NCBI RefSeq assembly: GCF_008298035.1
Contig: NZ_CP042910.1
Location: forward strand, 4,355,001-4,419,000
From: Gimesia maris
GTDB taxonomy: Bacteria > Planctomycetota > Planctomycetia > Planctomycetales > Planctomycetaceae
DNA length: 64,000 bases
Direction: 5' to 3'
The notes beneath the pieces were generated by a model. The model worked only from the letters and a program-made list of their open reading frames with translations, was not told where the DNA came from and searched no databases. Position numbers and translations under genes: made by a program. Below are positions 1 through 8,634 of the stretch, piece after piece (position 1 is the stretch's first letter; each line of letters begins with the position of its first letter).

Positions 1-746
1 TCTTCATTAGACAAACCGACGTAAACCTTAATGGGATTCGGCCCGCCGGGGTCTCGGCCGTTTTTTAAAGCATTCAGCAGAATTCGTTCGCTCACATCGA
101 AATACACATAAATCGGATCCATAGTTACAATCGTTGTCAGAAGTGTATTCTCTCCAGACCCTACCAGGTTACCGGCATCGACCAGGTTGCGACTGACGGA
201 ACCACTGATCGGTGCGCTGATGCTGGTATATCCCAGGTTGATTTTTGCCTGTTCGATATCTGCTTTGGCACCATCCACTGCCGCCTGCGCCCGTTCCTTG
301 TCCGCTCTCGCATCATCGACATCCTGGGGAGTAACAGCCTGTTTTTTTAACAATATCAAATTACGTTCCAGAGTTGCCGTAGCGTCGATTAATTGAGCAT
401 TGGCTGCTTCCAGCGCTGCCTGGGCTTTATCCAGTGTTGCCTGATATTGATTGCGTTGTATTTCAAACAGTAACTGACCTTCCTTCACTTCCTCGGAAGG
501 AGTGAACAGAACTTTTTCCAGAATTCCATCGGCGCGTGCCCGAATATCAACTGATGCGATGGACGCCAGCGTTCCCGTGAAGTCCTGATTAAAAATCACA
601 GTCTTCTGCACAGGTTCCGCCACCGTCACCGCCGGGGGCTTCATCTGGGGAGGTGGAGGCGTAGAATTACATCCAAACAAAAGAATCAGGGGAAACAAAC
701 AACAGGGAATTCTCAGATCAAACAAGCGAGTGGGCAATAGGTTCAC
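1..746 (-). CDS. RND efflux periplasmic adaptor (HlyD/MFP), partial
   Basis: This is the N-terminal part of a membrane fusion protein of a tripartite efflux pump; the C-terminus lies beyond the window's left edge. The start is GTG at 746, with an AGGGAG ribosome site just upstream. The leader ends in LILLFGC, a good lipobox, so this is likely an inner-membrane lipoprotein facing the periplasm. It is followed by a proline-rich linker (TPPPPQMKPP). Then come the barrel-sandwich half (DGILEKVLFTPSEEVKEGQLLFEI), an alpha-helical hairpin rich in Ala/Gln/Glu (about residues 100-150), and the returning lipoyl half (INLGYTSISAPISGSV, DAGNLV). Family members work with an RND transporter and an outer-membrane channel, which should lie off the edge. 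The substrate cannot be read from this piece. The reading frame was translated by hand from the reverse strand and has no stop. Confidence 0.9.
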   Translation of the reverse strand, partial: MNLLPTRLFDLRIPCCLFPLILLFGCNSTPPPPQMKPPAVTVAEPVQKTVIFNQDFTGTLASIASVDIRARADGILEKVLFTPSEEVKEGQLLFEIQRNQYQATLDKAQAALEAANAQLIDATATLERNLILLKKQAVTPQDVDDARADKERAQAAVDGAKADIEQAKINLGYTSISAPISGSVSRNLVDAGNLVGSGENTLLTTIVTMDPIYVYFDVSERILLNALKNGRDPGGPNPIKVYVGLSNE

Positions 747-905
747 AGTTCTCCCTTTAAATCTCGAACAAGACCTGCATGTCTTGAAGAATCGACGAAT
801 CTTAGCAGCTACCAATTCACAAGGACTGGATTAACAGGCATACTACTAATAAAAACACCTGAATTGCAATTGTCATTTCCCCGAAAAAGAGACTGGATCG
901 TAAAG

Positions 906-1643
906 ATGCATGAATCTTCACTATTGCCGTCCACCTGGAATGTACCAGCAGAATTTAGAGACCGCATGGGAAAACAGGTTGGTCGTCAACGTACCATGAT
1001 TGCAGAAGGGCATGCACTGATCATTTTACATGCCCCACCCCATCCGGACGACATGAACCGGAAAGGACGATTTTTCTGGCGCGAACCTGATGGCACCTGG
1101 CATGCATCGGAATTTAAAGGTGGCCCGGATGCACTCAACCAGCATCTGGAGGAATTTCAGCAGTTGCTGGAAGAGTTTGACGATAAGGTAGATGAGGCAG
1201 TCAATTCGCTGGAATACCTGGAAGTGTTGAATCATCTGGGGCCCGTATATCGAGCGCTGTGCCATATGACTCAGTCTCTGCAGATTGCGCGGGAGGCCAT
1301 CCCGAAAGACAAGCTGATCATTGATTATCGTGACAGCTCATACCGCCTTGAACGTACTGCGGAACTGCTGATCGAAGATGCGAAAAATGCCCTGGACTAT
1401 GTAGTCGCCAAGCAGGCAGAAGATCAGGCCAAAGTTTCCGCCCGCATTGAATTGTCATCCCATCGCCTGAATCTGTTGATAGCCTATTTCTTTCCCATAG
1501 CCACGCTGAGTGCCATATTTGGTTCAAACTTCCAGCATGGTTATGAAAAATATCAGACCCCCTGGCCCTTCTGGATTATGGTCGCCACCGGTCTGGCTTT
1601 AGGATTCGTCATTCATATTTTTCTCAAACGAGGTCCCAAATAA
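906..1643 (+). CDS. CorA-like magnesium/metal channel family protein
   Basis: The protein has a soluble, acidic alpha-helical N-terminal region. Two hydrophobic segments sit near the C-terminus (LNLLIAYFFPIATLSAIFG and WPFWIMVATGLALGFVIHIFL) and a short basic tail follows. This is the CorA/ZntB topology: cytoplasmic funnel, long stalk helix, two transmembrane helices. CorA channels carry a GMN signature at the end of TM1; here the matching place reads GSN (IFGSNFQHG), so ion selectivity may differ. At 245 residues it is shorter than typical CorA (about 315). I placed the start at ATG 906; an upstream in-frame TTG at 864 would add 14 residues. It lies divergent from the efflux adaptor and convergent with the monooxygenase. 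The family call rests on topology and the GxN loop, so the transported ion is unknown. Confidence 0.72.
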   Translation: MHESSLLPSTWNVPAEFRDRMGKQVGRQRTMIAEGHALIILHAPPHPDDMNRKGRFFWREPDGTWHASEFKGGPDALNQHLEEFQQLLEEFDDKVDEAVNSLEYLEVLNHLGPVYRALCHMTQSLQIAREAIPKDKLIIDYRDSSYRLERTAELLIEDAKNALDYVVAKQAEDQAKVSARIELSSHRLNLLIAYFFPIATLSAIFGSNFQHGYEKYQTPWPFWIMVATGLALGFVIHIFLKRGPK

Positions 1644-1664
1644 TCTGCCTCATGGTCAAGTGGC

Positions 1665-2837
1665 TTATGGTAATTCGATTCTACTGCGGGTCCAGCCGGC
1701 TTTGAAGCCACATAATGTTTTCAACATCTGTTCCCTTAGAACGGGAGTCTGACACATCAGAGGCAGAAACAGATCCCGTCCCCTGCCTTTCAACCAGCTA
1801 TCCGATTGAAAGAAGGGAGTCAGCCAGCGCGTGACCCGTTGATAATATTGAATTTTACTCCTGCGTTGAGATTCATACTGACGGCACGCCGTTGCAAAAT
1901 CTGGCGAACCTTTCAGGCATTCTGAAAACTCCCAGACATCTTCGAGAGCCAGGTTGGCTCCCTGCCCCAGATGTGGGCTCGTGGGATGGGCTGCATCACC
2001 AAGAAAGACAATTCGATCTGCCCGGCAGGATTTCATGGAAACATCGCGATACGTGGTAAATGTCAAGTCTGTAAAGTCATCAATCTGAGACAGCATTTCT
2101 TCTGCCGGGGGACAGAGTTGCCTGACATCCTGTTTCCAGACTTCGATTCCCTGACGCTGATACTGCGCGAACTGATCAGCCGTCAAACCCCAGAAAAAAC
2201 TACACTGGTCATTTCCAATCGGCAGCAGCCCCATCAGTTTCCTGGTTCCTTCAACGATTTGTAACAGCCTGTCCGTGACCGCAGTACAGGAACCTGTTTT
2301 CCATAGTGCACCGTATTCGTAATCAACACATCGATGATCTATCCCAGAAACACTGCGTAATATCGAGCGAGCACCGTCTGTCGCCACAATACAATCGTAA
2401 CTCTCACTTCGTTCTTCTGTCCCCATTTCCAGGACGACACCATCAGAAAGGTACCTGTAACCGGAGATTCGTGAATTCTCTCTGATTTCGACACCAGCGT
2501 TTCTGCTCAATTCCAAGAGCGCGCTGAACAGCAGTCCGCGGTGAACGCCCAGGCCAAACAGTTGACTTCGCAGGCGATGGTACTCCAGAAAAACCAGTCT
2601 GCTGCCTGTATGTTTGATGGCTTCGATATAATCCAGACGTGCAGACTGCTGTTCGATCTGATCATAAATCCCCAGATGTTTGAGGACTGTCTGACCAATG
2701 GGTTGAATCAGAATCCCTGCCCCAACTGGTCTGCATTTTTCAGCCTGCTCGAAGATGGTCACTGCATGCCCTGCCTGTGCAAGCAGAAATCCTGCAGCCA
2801 TTCCCGCTATGCCACCTCCGGTAATCGCTATTTTCAT
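1665..2837 (-). CDS. FAD-dependent monooxygenase (UbiH/PHBH-like)
   Basis: A 390-residue flavoprotein hydroxylase of the class A monooxygenase family. The N-terminal dinucleotide fold shows GGGIAGMAAG (residues 7-16). The middle DG motif reads CIVATDGARS (149-158). The C-terminal GD motif, which binds the FAD ribityl and pyrophosphate, is FLGDAAHPTSPHLGQGANL (278-296) with Asp281. These three motifs together define the family. Such enzymes use NAD(P)H and O2 to hydroxylate aromatic or other small substrates in the cytoplasm. Nothing nearby indicates the substrate. The start ATG at 2837 has only a weak A-rich upstream site. The gene is monocistronic: convergent with the CorA-like gene and divergent from the M81 peptidase. 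Confidence 0.88.
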   Translation of the reverse strand: MKIAITGGGIAGMAAGFLLAQAGHAVTIFEQAEKCRPVGAGILIQPIGQTVLKHLGIYDQIEQQSARLDYIEAIKHTGSRLVFLEYHRLRSQLFGLGVHRGLLFSALLELSRNAGVEIRENSRISGYRYLSDGVVLEMGTEERSESYDCIVATDGARSILRSVSGIDHRCVDYEYGALWKTGSCTAVTDRLLQIVEGTRKLMGLLPIGNDQCSFFWGLTADQFAQYQRQGIEVWKQDVRQLCPPAEEMLSQIDDFTDLTFTTYRDVSMKSCRADRIVFLGDAAHPTSPHLGQGANLALEDVWEFSECLKGSPDFATACRQYESQRRSKIQYYQRVTRWLTPFFQSDSWLKGRGRDLFLPLMCQTPVLREQMLKTLCGFKAGWTRSRIELP

Positions 2838-3026
2838 TATTTTTTCTACATTGAATTGACTGGTTTCGTGACAGACTGGCAGTAGGGAATGTTCTACATA
2901 GCGAATCTCGGACTTTCTGAGAAGCCGAACTTTAACAGGCAGGTGACGCTTTCTATTCTACTGCCGATAATTTATCTTTACTGAAGCTGTGCTCATCCAA
3001 GAACTGACTTTCCAGGAGCTGCAACC

Positions 3027-4529
3027 ATGAGAATTGCCACCGGCGGTGTACTGCATGAAACCAGTACGTATTCCTCCCTTCCCACCACACTTGACGATTT
3101 CATCAATGATCGGGGGTTATTTCGTGGCCAGGAAATCATGGAAACCTTTCCGGGAGCAAATGTCTGTATAGGCGGCTTCATTGATGGTGCAAAAAAACAT
3201 GGTTTTGAATTGATCCCTCTGCTCTGGACTTTTGCTTTTCCCAGTGGCCTGATCGAACGAAAAACCTATGACGATCTACTGGCAGAATTTCTGGAGCGTC
3301 TGAAAACAGAGGAAATAAACAACGGTCCCGTCGATGGCGTTCTGCTTGATCTGCATGGTGCGATGGTCATTGACGGCATTGAAGATGGCGACGGACACTT
3401 CATTTCCAAAGTCAGGGAATACATCGGCCCGGACCGACCGATCCTGGTCACCCCCGATATGCATGGCAATCATTCTCAGCTCCGCGTTGAGCAGGCCACC
3501 GCGATTTTAGGCTACGACACCTATCCGCATATCGACATGAATGAACGAGGGCAGGAAGCCGCTGATCTGATTGTAAAAATCATCAATGGTGAAGTGAAAC
3601 CGGTCATGACACTCCGGCAGATCCCCCTGTTCTGGAGCACCGCCTGCCAGGTGACCGCGCATATGCCTATGAAAGAAGTCATGGACTATGCACACGAAAT
3701 CGAAACGCGCCCCGGTATTCTGGGTGTGACGGTTTCAACCGGTTTCCCGTGGGCTGATGTTCCCGATGTAGGTCCATCAGTGATTGTCGTCGCGGACAAT
3801 GATCAGGAACTTGCAGACAAAACGGCTGAAGAATTTTTTGACTGGATCTGGGAACGCCGTCGTCGCTGGTACAAACTGCCGTTCTCAGTCAAAGAAGCAA
3901 TCAAACAGGGAGAGGAGATCGGCAAATACCCGATCATCCTGGCTGATCACGCCGACAATACGGGTGGCGGAACAGCCGGCGACTCTACCGAGATCTTGCA
4001 GACTTTTCTGGATCAGAAACTCGACAAAGCGTTAATCCTGTATATCGTCGATCCTGATGTTGTCGCGCTGGCCCACAAAGCCGGTGTGGGTGGGGAAATT
4101 GAAACCGAGGTCGGCGGCAAATCAGACCCGATCCAGGGTCTCCCAGTGAAAATGAAAGCGGAAGTTAAAGCACTCTCGGAAGGTAAATTTAAATACGATG
4201 GTCCCATGTATGCAGGTTTGACTGGAAATATGGGACCTTCGGCCTGGATTCAGCAGGAAGGCGTTTCGGTGGTCGTCGTGACAGCCCGGGAACAACCTTT
4301 CGGCCCTGCCTTCTCCAAAACACTGGGAATTGACTGTGAATCGATGAAATACATTTCCGTGAAATCGTCGGCTCATTTCCGAGCCAGTTTTGAACCGTTT
4401 GCCGGTTCCATTTTCAACGTGGAAGCGAAAGCCATCCACACACACGATTTCGCAAAGCTCGACCACCAGCGAAGAGAGCGGGACTTTTATCCGGTCGACA
4501 TCCCTTACGACAGCGCACCGGAAGTGTAA
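3027..4529 (+). CDS. M81 family metallopeptidase (MlrC-like)
   Basis: A 500-residue protein of the microcystinase C family. It opens with MRIATGGVLHETSTYS, typical of M81 (DUF1485). The family's zinc ligands are Asp, His and His with the second His 22 residues on. Here TPDMHGNHS gives Asp144 and His146, and YDTYPHIDM gives His168 at exactly that spacing. The C-terminal MlrC domain follows, with ADHADNTGGGTAGDST (about 305-320). No signal peptide is seen, so it should act in the cytoplasm. Named members cleave linearised microcystin peptides, but most are of unknown substrate. In a heterotroph a role in peptide or amide turnover is the safer inference. The ribosome site AGGAG lies 8 bases before ATG 3027. 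The gene is convergent with the SUI1-like gene after a 13-base gap. Confidence 0.88.
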   Translation: MRIATGGVLHETSTYSSLPTTLDDFINDRGLFRGQEIMETFPGANVCIGGFIDGAKKHGFELIPLLWTFAFPSGLIERKTYDDLLAEFLERLKTEEINNGPVDGVLLDLHGAMVIDGIEDGDGHFISKVREYIGPDRPILVTPDMHGNHSQLRVEQATAILGYDTYPHIDMNERGQEAADLIVKIINGEVKPVMTLRQIPLFWSTACQVTAHMPMKEVMDYAHEIETRPGILGVTVSTGFPWADVPDVGPSVIVVADNDQELADKTAEEFFDWIWERRRRWYKLPFSVKEAIKQGEEIGKYPIILADHADNTGGGTAGDSTEILQTFLDQKLDKALILYIVDPDVVALAHKAGVGGEIETEVGGKSDPIQGLPVKMKAEVKALSEGKFKYDGPMYAGLTGNMGPSAWIQQEGVSVVVVTAREQPFGPAFSKTLGIDCESMKYISVKSSAHFRASFEPFAGSIFNVEAKAIHTHDFAKLDHQRRERDFYPVDIPYDSAPEV

Positions 4530-4542
4530 ACTCGATCGCCTT

Positions 4543-4884
4543 TCATCCTTTGACCTTAAACCCGAGTTGCTGCAGTGCTTCACGCACACGGACCAACTGG
4601 TCGCCTTGAATTTCGAGTTCATCTTCTTTCAGGGCGCCGCCGGCACCACACCGGTCTTTCAGTTGTTTTAGCAGTTCAGGCAGATCATTCCCCTCTGCGG
4701 GCAGACCGCGGACGACGGTAACGCGTTTGCCTTTTTTGCGTTTTTCCGTCGACAGCTTTGCGGTCTGTTGTTCCGGAGGAATGCGAAACGCAGGCTCGGG
4801 AGGACAGGTACATTCTTCTTCCAGTTGCTCACATTTTTCACAACGGGGCGGCCGGTCAAAGGGAGTTCCTTCAAATAAGCGCAT
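4543..4884 (-). CDS. eIF1/SUI1-like translation initiation factor (YciH type)
   Basis: A 113-residue protein. The C-terminal half is an SUI1 domain: KKGKRVTVVRGLPAEGNDL, then LLKQLKDRCGAGGALKEDEL, then IQGDQLVRVREALQQLGFKVKG. The N-terminal half is a Pro/Glu-rich extension with four cysteines (CEKCEQLEEECTC) that could hold a metal. Bacterial YciH proteins are related to archaeal and eukaryotic initiation factor 1, which polices start-codon selection on the small ribosomal subunit. In bacteria the role is milder and not essential. The start ATG 4884 has an AAAGGAT ribosome site. The gene begins 25 bases after the stop of the ABC-F ATPase on the same strand, so the two are probably co-transcribed and both touch translation. 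Confidence 0.9.
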   Translation of the reverse strand: MRLFEGTPFDRPPRCEKCEQLEEECTCPPEPAFRIPPEQQTAKLSTEKRKKGKRVTVVRGLPAEGNDLPELLKQLKDRCGAGGALKEDELEIQGDQLVRVREALQQLGFKVKG

Positions 4885-4909
4885 GAGTATCCTTTCAAAC
4901 AGAATCTAC

Positions 4910-6700
4910 TTATGAAACCCGCGATTCCAGTTCTTCCCAGCGTTCCAGCAGGTGCTCCAGATCCTGTTGAATCGCTGACAAACGTGAAGTTGCATCAGCA
5001 ATTACTTCGGCCGACTGTTTGAAGAACTCCGGAGAAGCCATCTTCTCCTGAAGCTCGACCTGCTCCTGTTCCAGTTGCTCAATATTTTGCGGAATCTCTT
5101 TCAGTTCCCGTTCTTCTTTGAAACTCAGCTTGACTACTTTGGGCTTCTCTATCTGGGGCTCTGCTTTGACCTGTGATTCCTTTTTTTCATTTGCCGCTTG
5201 CTCATCTTTCTGAGACTGCAGCAAATAGTCATCGTAACCGCCCACATATTCCTTGACTTCTCCCCCCTCTTCAAATACCAGCGTCGCGGTAACCACATTG
5301 TTCAAAAAGGCACGGTCGTGGCTCACCAGTAGCAATGTCCCCGGATGATTGCAGATGAGCTCTTCCAGAAGTTCCAGTGTCTCTGCATCCAGGTCGTTCG
5401 TTGGTTCGTCCAGAACCATCAGATTGGTCGGCTTTGTGAACAACTTCGCCAGTAACAGGCGATTTCGTTCTCCTCCCGAAAGATAGCGGGCCGGTCGACG
5501 CGCCCGTTCGGGTGAAAACAGAAAGTCCTGCAGGTAACCATAAATATTCCTGGGCTGCCCGTTGATCGTAAGCGTCTGCTGCCCTTCGCCGACATTTTCG
5601 ATCACTGTTTTTTCTTCTTCGATCTGCTCGCGTAACTGATCGAAGTAGAGAATCTCCAGATTGGTTCCTTGTCGAATGCTCCCCGTATCCGGCTTCAGTT
5701 CTCCCAGCAGCAGTTTCAGCAGGGTCGTTTTACCGGCACCATTACGACCGATGATTCCGATCTTGTCGCCGCGTGAGATCAGGGTAGACAGATTTTGTAT
5801 CACCGGTTCATCGCCATACGAGAATGTCACATTCTTTGCCTCGATCACCAGTTGGCCGGAGCGATCGGCGGTTGCAACCTGCATGTTGACATTTCCGACT
5901 CGACTTTGTCGCTGTCGGCGTTCTTCTCGCATTTTTTTTAATGCCCGGACACGCCCTTCATTTCGCGTACGACGTGCTTTGATCCCCTGTCGGATCCAGA
6001 CTTCCTCTTCAGCCAGTTTTTTGTCAAACAGCGCATTCTGTTTTTCTTCTGCGTCCAGAAATGCCTCTTTACGTTTGAGGAAGGTGTCGTAATCACAGGT
6101 CCAGTCATAGATTTTCCCGCGATCAATTTCGATGATTCGCGTTGCCAGCGCCTGCAGGAATACCCGGTCGTGTGTCACGAACAACAGTGTTCCATTATAG
6201 GACTGCAGAAACTGTTCCAGCCACTTGATCGCCGGAATATCAAGATGGTTGGTCGGTTCATCCAACAGGAGAATGTCAGGCGACTGCACAATTGATGCTG
6301 CCAGCAGCACACGGCGTTTCATTCCGGAAGAAAGTGCATCGAATCTGGTTTCACCATTGAGCTCCATCCGGGAGAGGATCCGCTCCACGGCATGTTCTGC
6401 TTCCCATTCATGTTCAAAAAACGGGGTCGCAGCCTCGGTCACAAAATCATGAATCCGGTCTGAACAACCTGTGGGAACCTCCTGAATCAAGCGGGCAATT
6501 CTTACATCTTTATCCCGCTTAATTTGTCCATCATCGGGATCCAGTTCGCCCGCAATCATTTTCATGAGTGTGGATTTTCCCGCCCCATTTCGGCCGAGCA
6601 GACCAATCCGCTCACCTTCATAAATTTCCAGGCTGATTTCATCCAGCAGTGGATGCCCACTCCACGTAAAGGAGACTTGATTCATACTCAACAGAGACAT
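4910..6700 (-). CDS. ABC-F family ATPase (Uup-like)
   Basis: About 596 residues from the ATG at 6700; an upstream in-frame start at 6730 is less likely. Two ABC ATPase domains lie in tandem with no membrane segment, the hallmark of ABC-F ribosome-acting proteins. Domain 1 has Walker A GRNGAGKST and Walker B LLLDEPTNHLD, but its signature is LSSGM instead of LSGGQ. Domain 2 has GRNGAGKTTLLK, signature LSGGER and Walker B MVLDEPTNDLD. The interdomain linker is basic and helical, as expected for the P-site tRNA-interacting arm. A C-terminal charged coiled coil (about 535-596) resembles the Uup C-terminal domain. Family members bind the ribosomal E site or rescue stalled ribosomes. The SUI1-like gene follows directly. 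A terminator at 6729-6754 separates this gene from the upstream GlsB-like gene. Confidence 0.93.
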   Translation of the reverse strand: MSLLSMNQVSFTWSGHPLLDEISLEIYEGERIGLLGRNGAGKSTLMKMIAGELDPDDGQIKRDKDVRIARLIQEVPTGCSDRIHDFVTEAATPFFEHEWEAEHAVERILSRMELNGETRFDALSSGMKRRVLLAASIVQSPDILLLDEPTNHLDIPAIKWLEQFLQSYNGTLLFVTHDRVFLQALATRIIEIDRGKIYDWTCDYDTFLKRKEAFLDAEEKQNALFDKKLAEEEVWIRQGIKARRTRNEGRVRALKKMREERRQRQSRVGNVNMQVATADRSGQLVIEAKNVTFSYGDEPVIQNLSTLISRGDKIGIIGRNGAGKTTLLKLLLGELKPDTGSIRQGTNLEILYFDQLREQIEEEKTVIENVGEGQQTLTINGQPRNIYGYLQDFLFSPERARRPARYLSGGERNRLLLAKLFTKPTNLMVLDEPTNDLDAETLELLEELICNHPGTLLLVSHDRAFLNNVVTATLVFEEGGEVKEYVGGYDDYLLQSQKDEQAANEKKESQVKAEPQIEKPKVVKLSFKEERELKEIPQNIEQLEQEQVELQEKMASPEFFKQSAEVIADATSRLSAIQQDLEHLLERWEELESRVS

Positions 6701-6728
6701 ACAGCAATACTTCCAATCAGACTGATAC

Positions 6729-6754
6729 AAAAAAACCCGACTTGGAAAGTCGGG
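6729..6754 (-). terminator. Rho-independent terminator of the GlsB-like gene
   Basis: On the minus strand a perfect 8-bp stem (CCCGACTT / AAGTCGGG) with a 3-base loop is followed directly by seven T residues. It lies downstream of the GlsB-like gene (stop at 6840) and just upstream of the ABC-F start at 6700. It should therefore end the small membrane-protein transcript and insulate the ABC-F operon. Confidence 0.85.
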
Positions 6755-6839
6755 TATCTCGGGGACACCGGCATAGTATGTTCAACTCAGCTGAATTCTG
6801 CAATACCTGCGAGAGGGCATCAGGTGCTGCCATTGGGGA

Positions 6840-7118
6840 TCACAGACGGCGGCGCCCGGATAACAGCCCCAGAATCGCACAAAACAAGGCCGCGCCAATA
6901 ATAGACCAGACAACCGGATAGTTTCTGCCCCCCAGGTTGAGTGAAAAGATCTCAGGCAGGCCCAGCAGCATCGCTAATTTACTCCCCAGCAATGCGCCGA
7001 TAAAACCGAGCGCGATCGAAACCAGGCAACCGCCACGTGTACTACCCGCCAGTCCTCTGGCAATACTGCCGCATAGCCCCGCCACTACCAGTAAAATGAT
7101 CAATTCGGTCAGGTCCAT
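6840..7118 (-). CDS. GlsB/YeaQ/YmgE family small membrane protein
   Basis: A 92-residue integral membrane protein with three hydrophobic segments: ELIILLVVAGLCGSIARGLAG, SIALGFIGALLGSKLAMLLG and VVWSIIGAALFCAILGLLSG. It ends in an RRRL tail. The small size, GxxGSxARGLxG start and glycine-rich helices fit the transglycosylase-associated (GlsB/YeaQ/YmgE) family. That family is tied to general and envelope stress, but its biochemical role is unproven. I chose ATG 7118 because GAGGAAC lies immediately upstream at good spacing; a TTG at 7130 would overlap that site. The gene stands alone, with its own terminator downstream at 6729-6754. Confidence 0.8.
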   Translation of the reverse strand: MDLTELIILLVVAGLCGSIARGLAGSTRGGCLVSIALGFIGALLGSKLAMLLGLPEIFSLNLGGRNYPVVWSIIGAALFCAILGLLSGRRRL

Positions 7119-7404
7119 GGTGTTCCTCAACTGCTTCTGATTACTAAATTATGACTGATTTCAATATCCCGCGAAAATGACGACCTCTGGTAAGCATACT
7201 TTAGGTCAGAATGAATAGCCTGTCCAGACGCAGATTTCAGAGCAGAATTCACAACTTGAAGACGCATTGGCAATTCATTTCATATTTCTGTTTGTTGATC
7301 TGAAATACTCGCTCCCGGTATGACATTCTGTTAGCATGATGACAGACAAAAGAGACTCATAAATGTGACTATCCTGCTTTATCCTGCAACTGAGAGGACT
7401 CACC

Positions 7405-8586
7405 GTGCGTTCATTGCTTCGCCCTGTTTCATTTCTGATCACACTGCTGCTGATCACCGCATTCATTCAGGCTGAGGAAAAATCGGATCAGACCGATCCG
7501 GCCCTTGTTGCGCCTCCCATCAACACATCGCCCGGAAAAGAATACGCGGACGATACCCGGATGTTCCAGGGAATTCCCGGCTTGTCCCGTGCTGCCAACG
7601 GTCGTCTGTGGGCGCTCTGGTACGCCGGCGGAACAGGTGAAGGCGAACTCAACTATGTTGTACTTGTCACCAGTGGTGATGACGGCAAAACCTGGTCGGG
7701 TCCCAAACTCGTCATTGATCCGCCCGGTCCGGTTCGCGCTTATGACCCGGCGATCTGGCATGATCCCAGCGGTCGCATGTGGGTTTTCTGGGCGCAATCC
7801 TATCGCTGGTGGGATGGTCGCAGTGGTGTCTGGGCAGTTACAACTGACGATTCCGATCAGGAAAACCCGAAATGGACAGAACCCCGCCGCCTCTGTAACG
7901 GCATCATGATGAATAAACCCACCGTTCTTTCAAACGGAGACTGGCTGTTACCAGTCGCAATCTGGAAGCAGCCCGCCAAAGAATCCATCGAGCACCGTTT
8001 TGATCTGCCCGAAGAACGGGGCGGAAATATTTTCATTTCAAAAGACCAGGGTAAAACCTTTCAATTGCTGGGACAAACGGATGTACCCGAACGAACATTC
8101 GACGAGCATATGATTGTGGAACGAAAAGACAACAGTCTCTGGACTCTGGTCAGAACCCGCTATGGGATTGGTGAGTCCATTTCCGCTGACGGGGGAAAGA
8201 CCTGGTCGAAGGGCAAAGCTTCTGACATTCCGCATGTGAATGCCCGGTTTTTCATTCGCCGTCTGAAATCGGGCAACCTGTTGATGGTCCGACATAACCC
8301 GGCAGACAAAAAGAGCCGCCGTGACTTGACCGCGTTTCTCTCTCAAGACGACGGAAAAACCTGGCAGGGAGGCTTACTTCTGGATGAGCGATCCGGTGTC
8401 TCTTACCCGGATGGAGTTCAAAGCGACGATGGTACGATTTACATCATCTATGATTTCGCACGGACGCGAGATAAGAAAATCCTGATGGCGACCTTTACAG
8501 AAGAAGATGTACTGGCGGGTAAGCCCGTCTCCGACAAAGCGCGTCTGCGTGTGCTGGTCAATCAGGCAACGGGAACCTCAAAATAA
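7405..8586 (+). CDS. Secreted sialidase-fold (BNR repeat) protein
   Basis: A 393-residue exported protein starting at GTG 7405 behind GAGAGGAC. The signal peptide is FLITLLLITAFIQAEE. At least four Asp-box (BNR) motifs of type SxDxGxTW are visible: SGDDGKTWSGP, SKDQGKTFQLL, SADGGKTWSKG and SQDDGKTWQGG. These mark the blades of a six-bladed sialidase propeller (GH33-like or related). The region FQGIPGLSRAANGRLWALWYAGG at the N-terminus, whose arginine may serve the active site, matches planctomycete 'exo-alpha-sialidase' proteins. Most such proteins are not proven sialidases and may act on other acidic sugars. It is the first gene of a probable operon with the sulfatase-DUF1080 fusion (48-base gap) and the Tat oxidoreductase, which suggests periplasmic glycan breakdown. 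Confidence 0.85.
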   Translation: MRSLLRPVSFLITLLLITAFIQAEEKSDQTDPALVAPPINTSPGKEYADDTRMFQGIPGLSRAANGRLWALWYAGGTGEGELNYVVLVTSGDDGKTWSGPKLVIDPPGPVRAYDPAIWHDPSGRMWVFWAQSYRWWDGRSGVWAVTTDDSDQENPKWTEPRRLCNGIMMNKPTVLSNGDWLLPVAIWKQPAKESIEHRFDLPEERGGNIFISKDQGKTFQLLGQTDVPERTFDEHMIVERKDNSLWTLVRTRYGIGESISADGGKTWSKGKASDIPHVNARFFIRRLKSGNLLMVRHNPADKKSRRDLTAFLSQDDGKTWQGGLLLDERSGVSYPDGVQSDDGTIYIIYDFARTRDKKILMATFTEEDVLAGKPVSDKARLRVLVNQATGTSK

Positions 8587-8634
8587 AAGCGCCTGTTTTT
8601 CAAAGCGAGCTGATTTTACCAGAGGAACTGAAAT

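Noticed and set aside
4122-4622. Open frame of 166 codons on the minus strand inside the M81 peptidase
   Set aside because: It lies opposite a well-supported gene with intact zinc ligands and shows no family resemblance, so it is a shadow frame.
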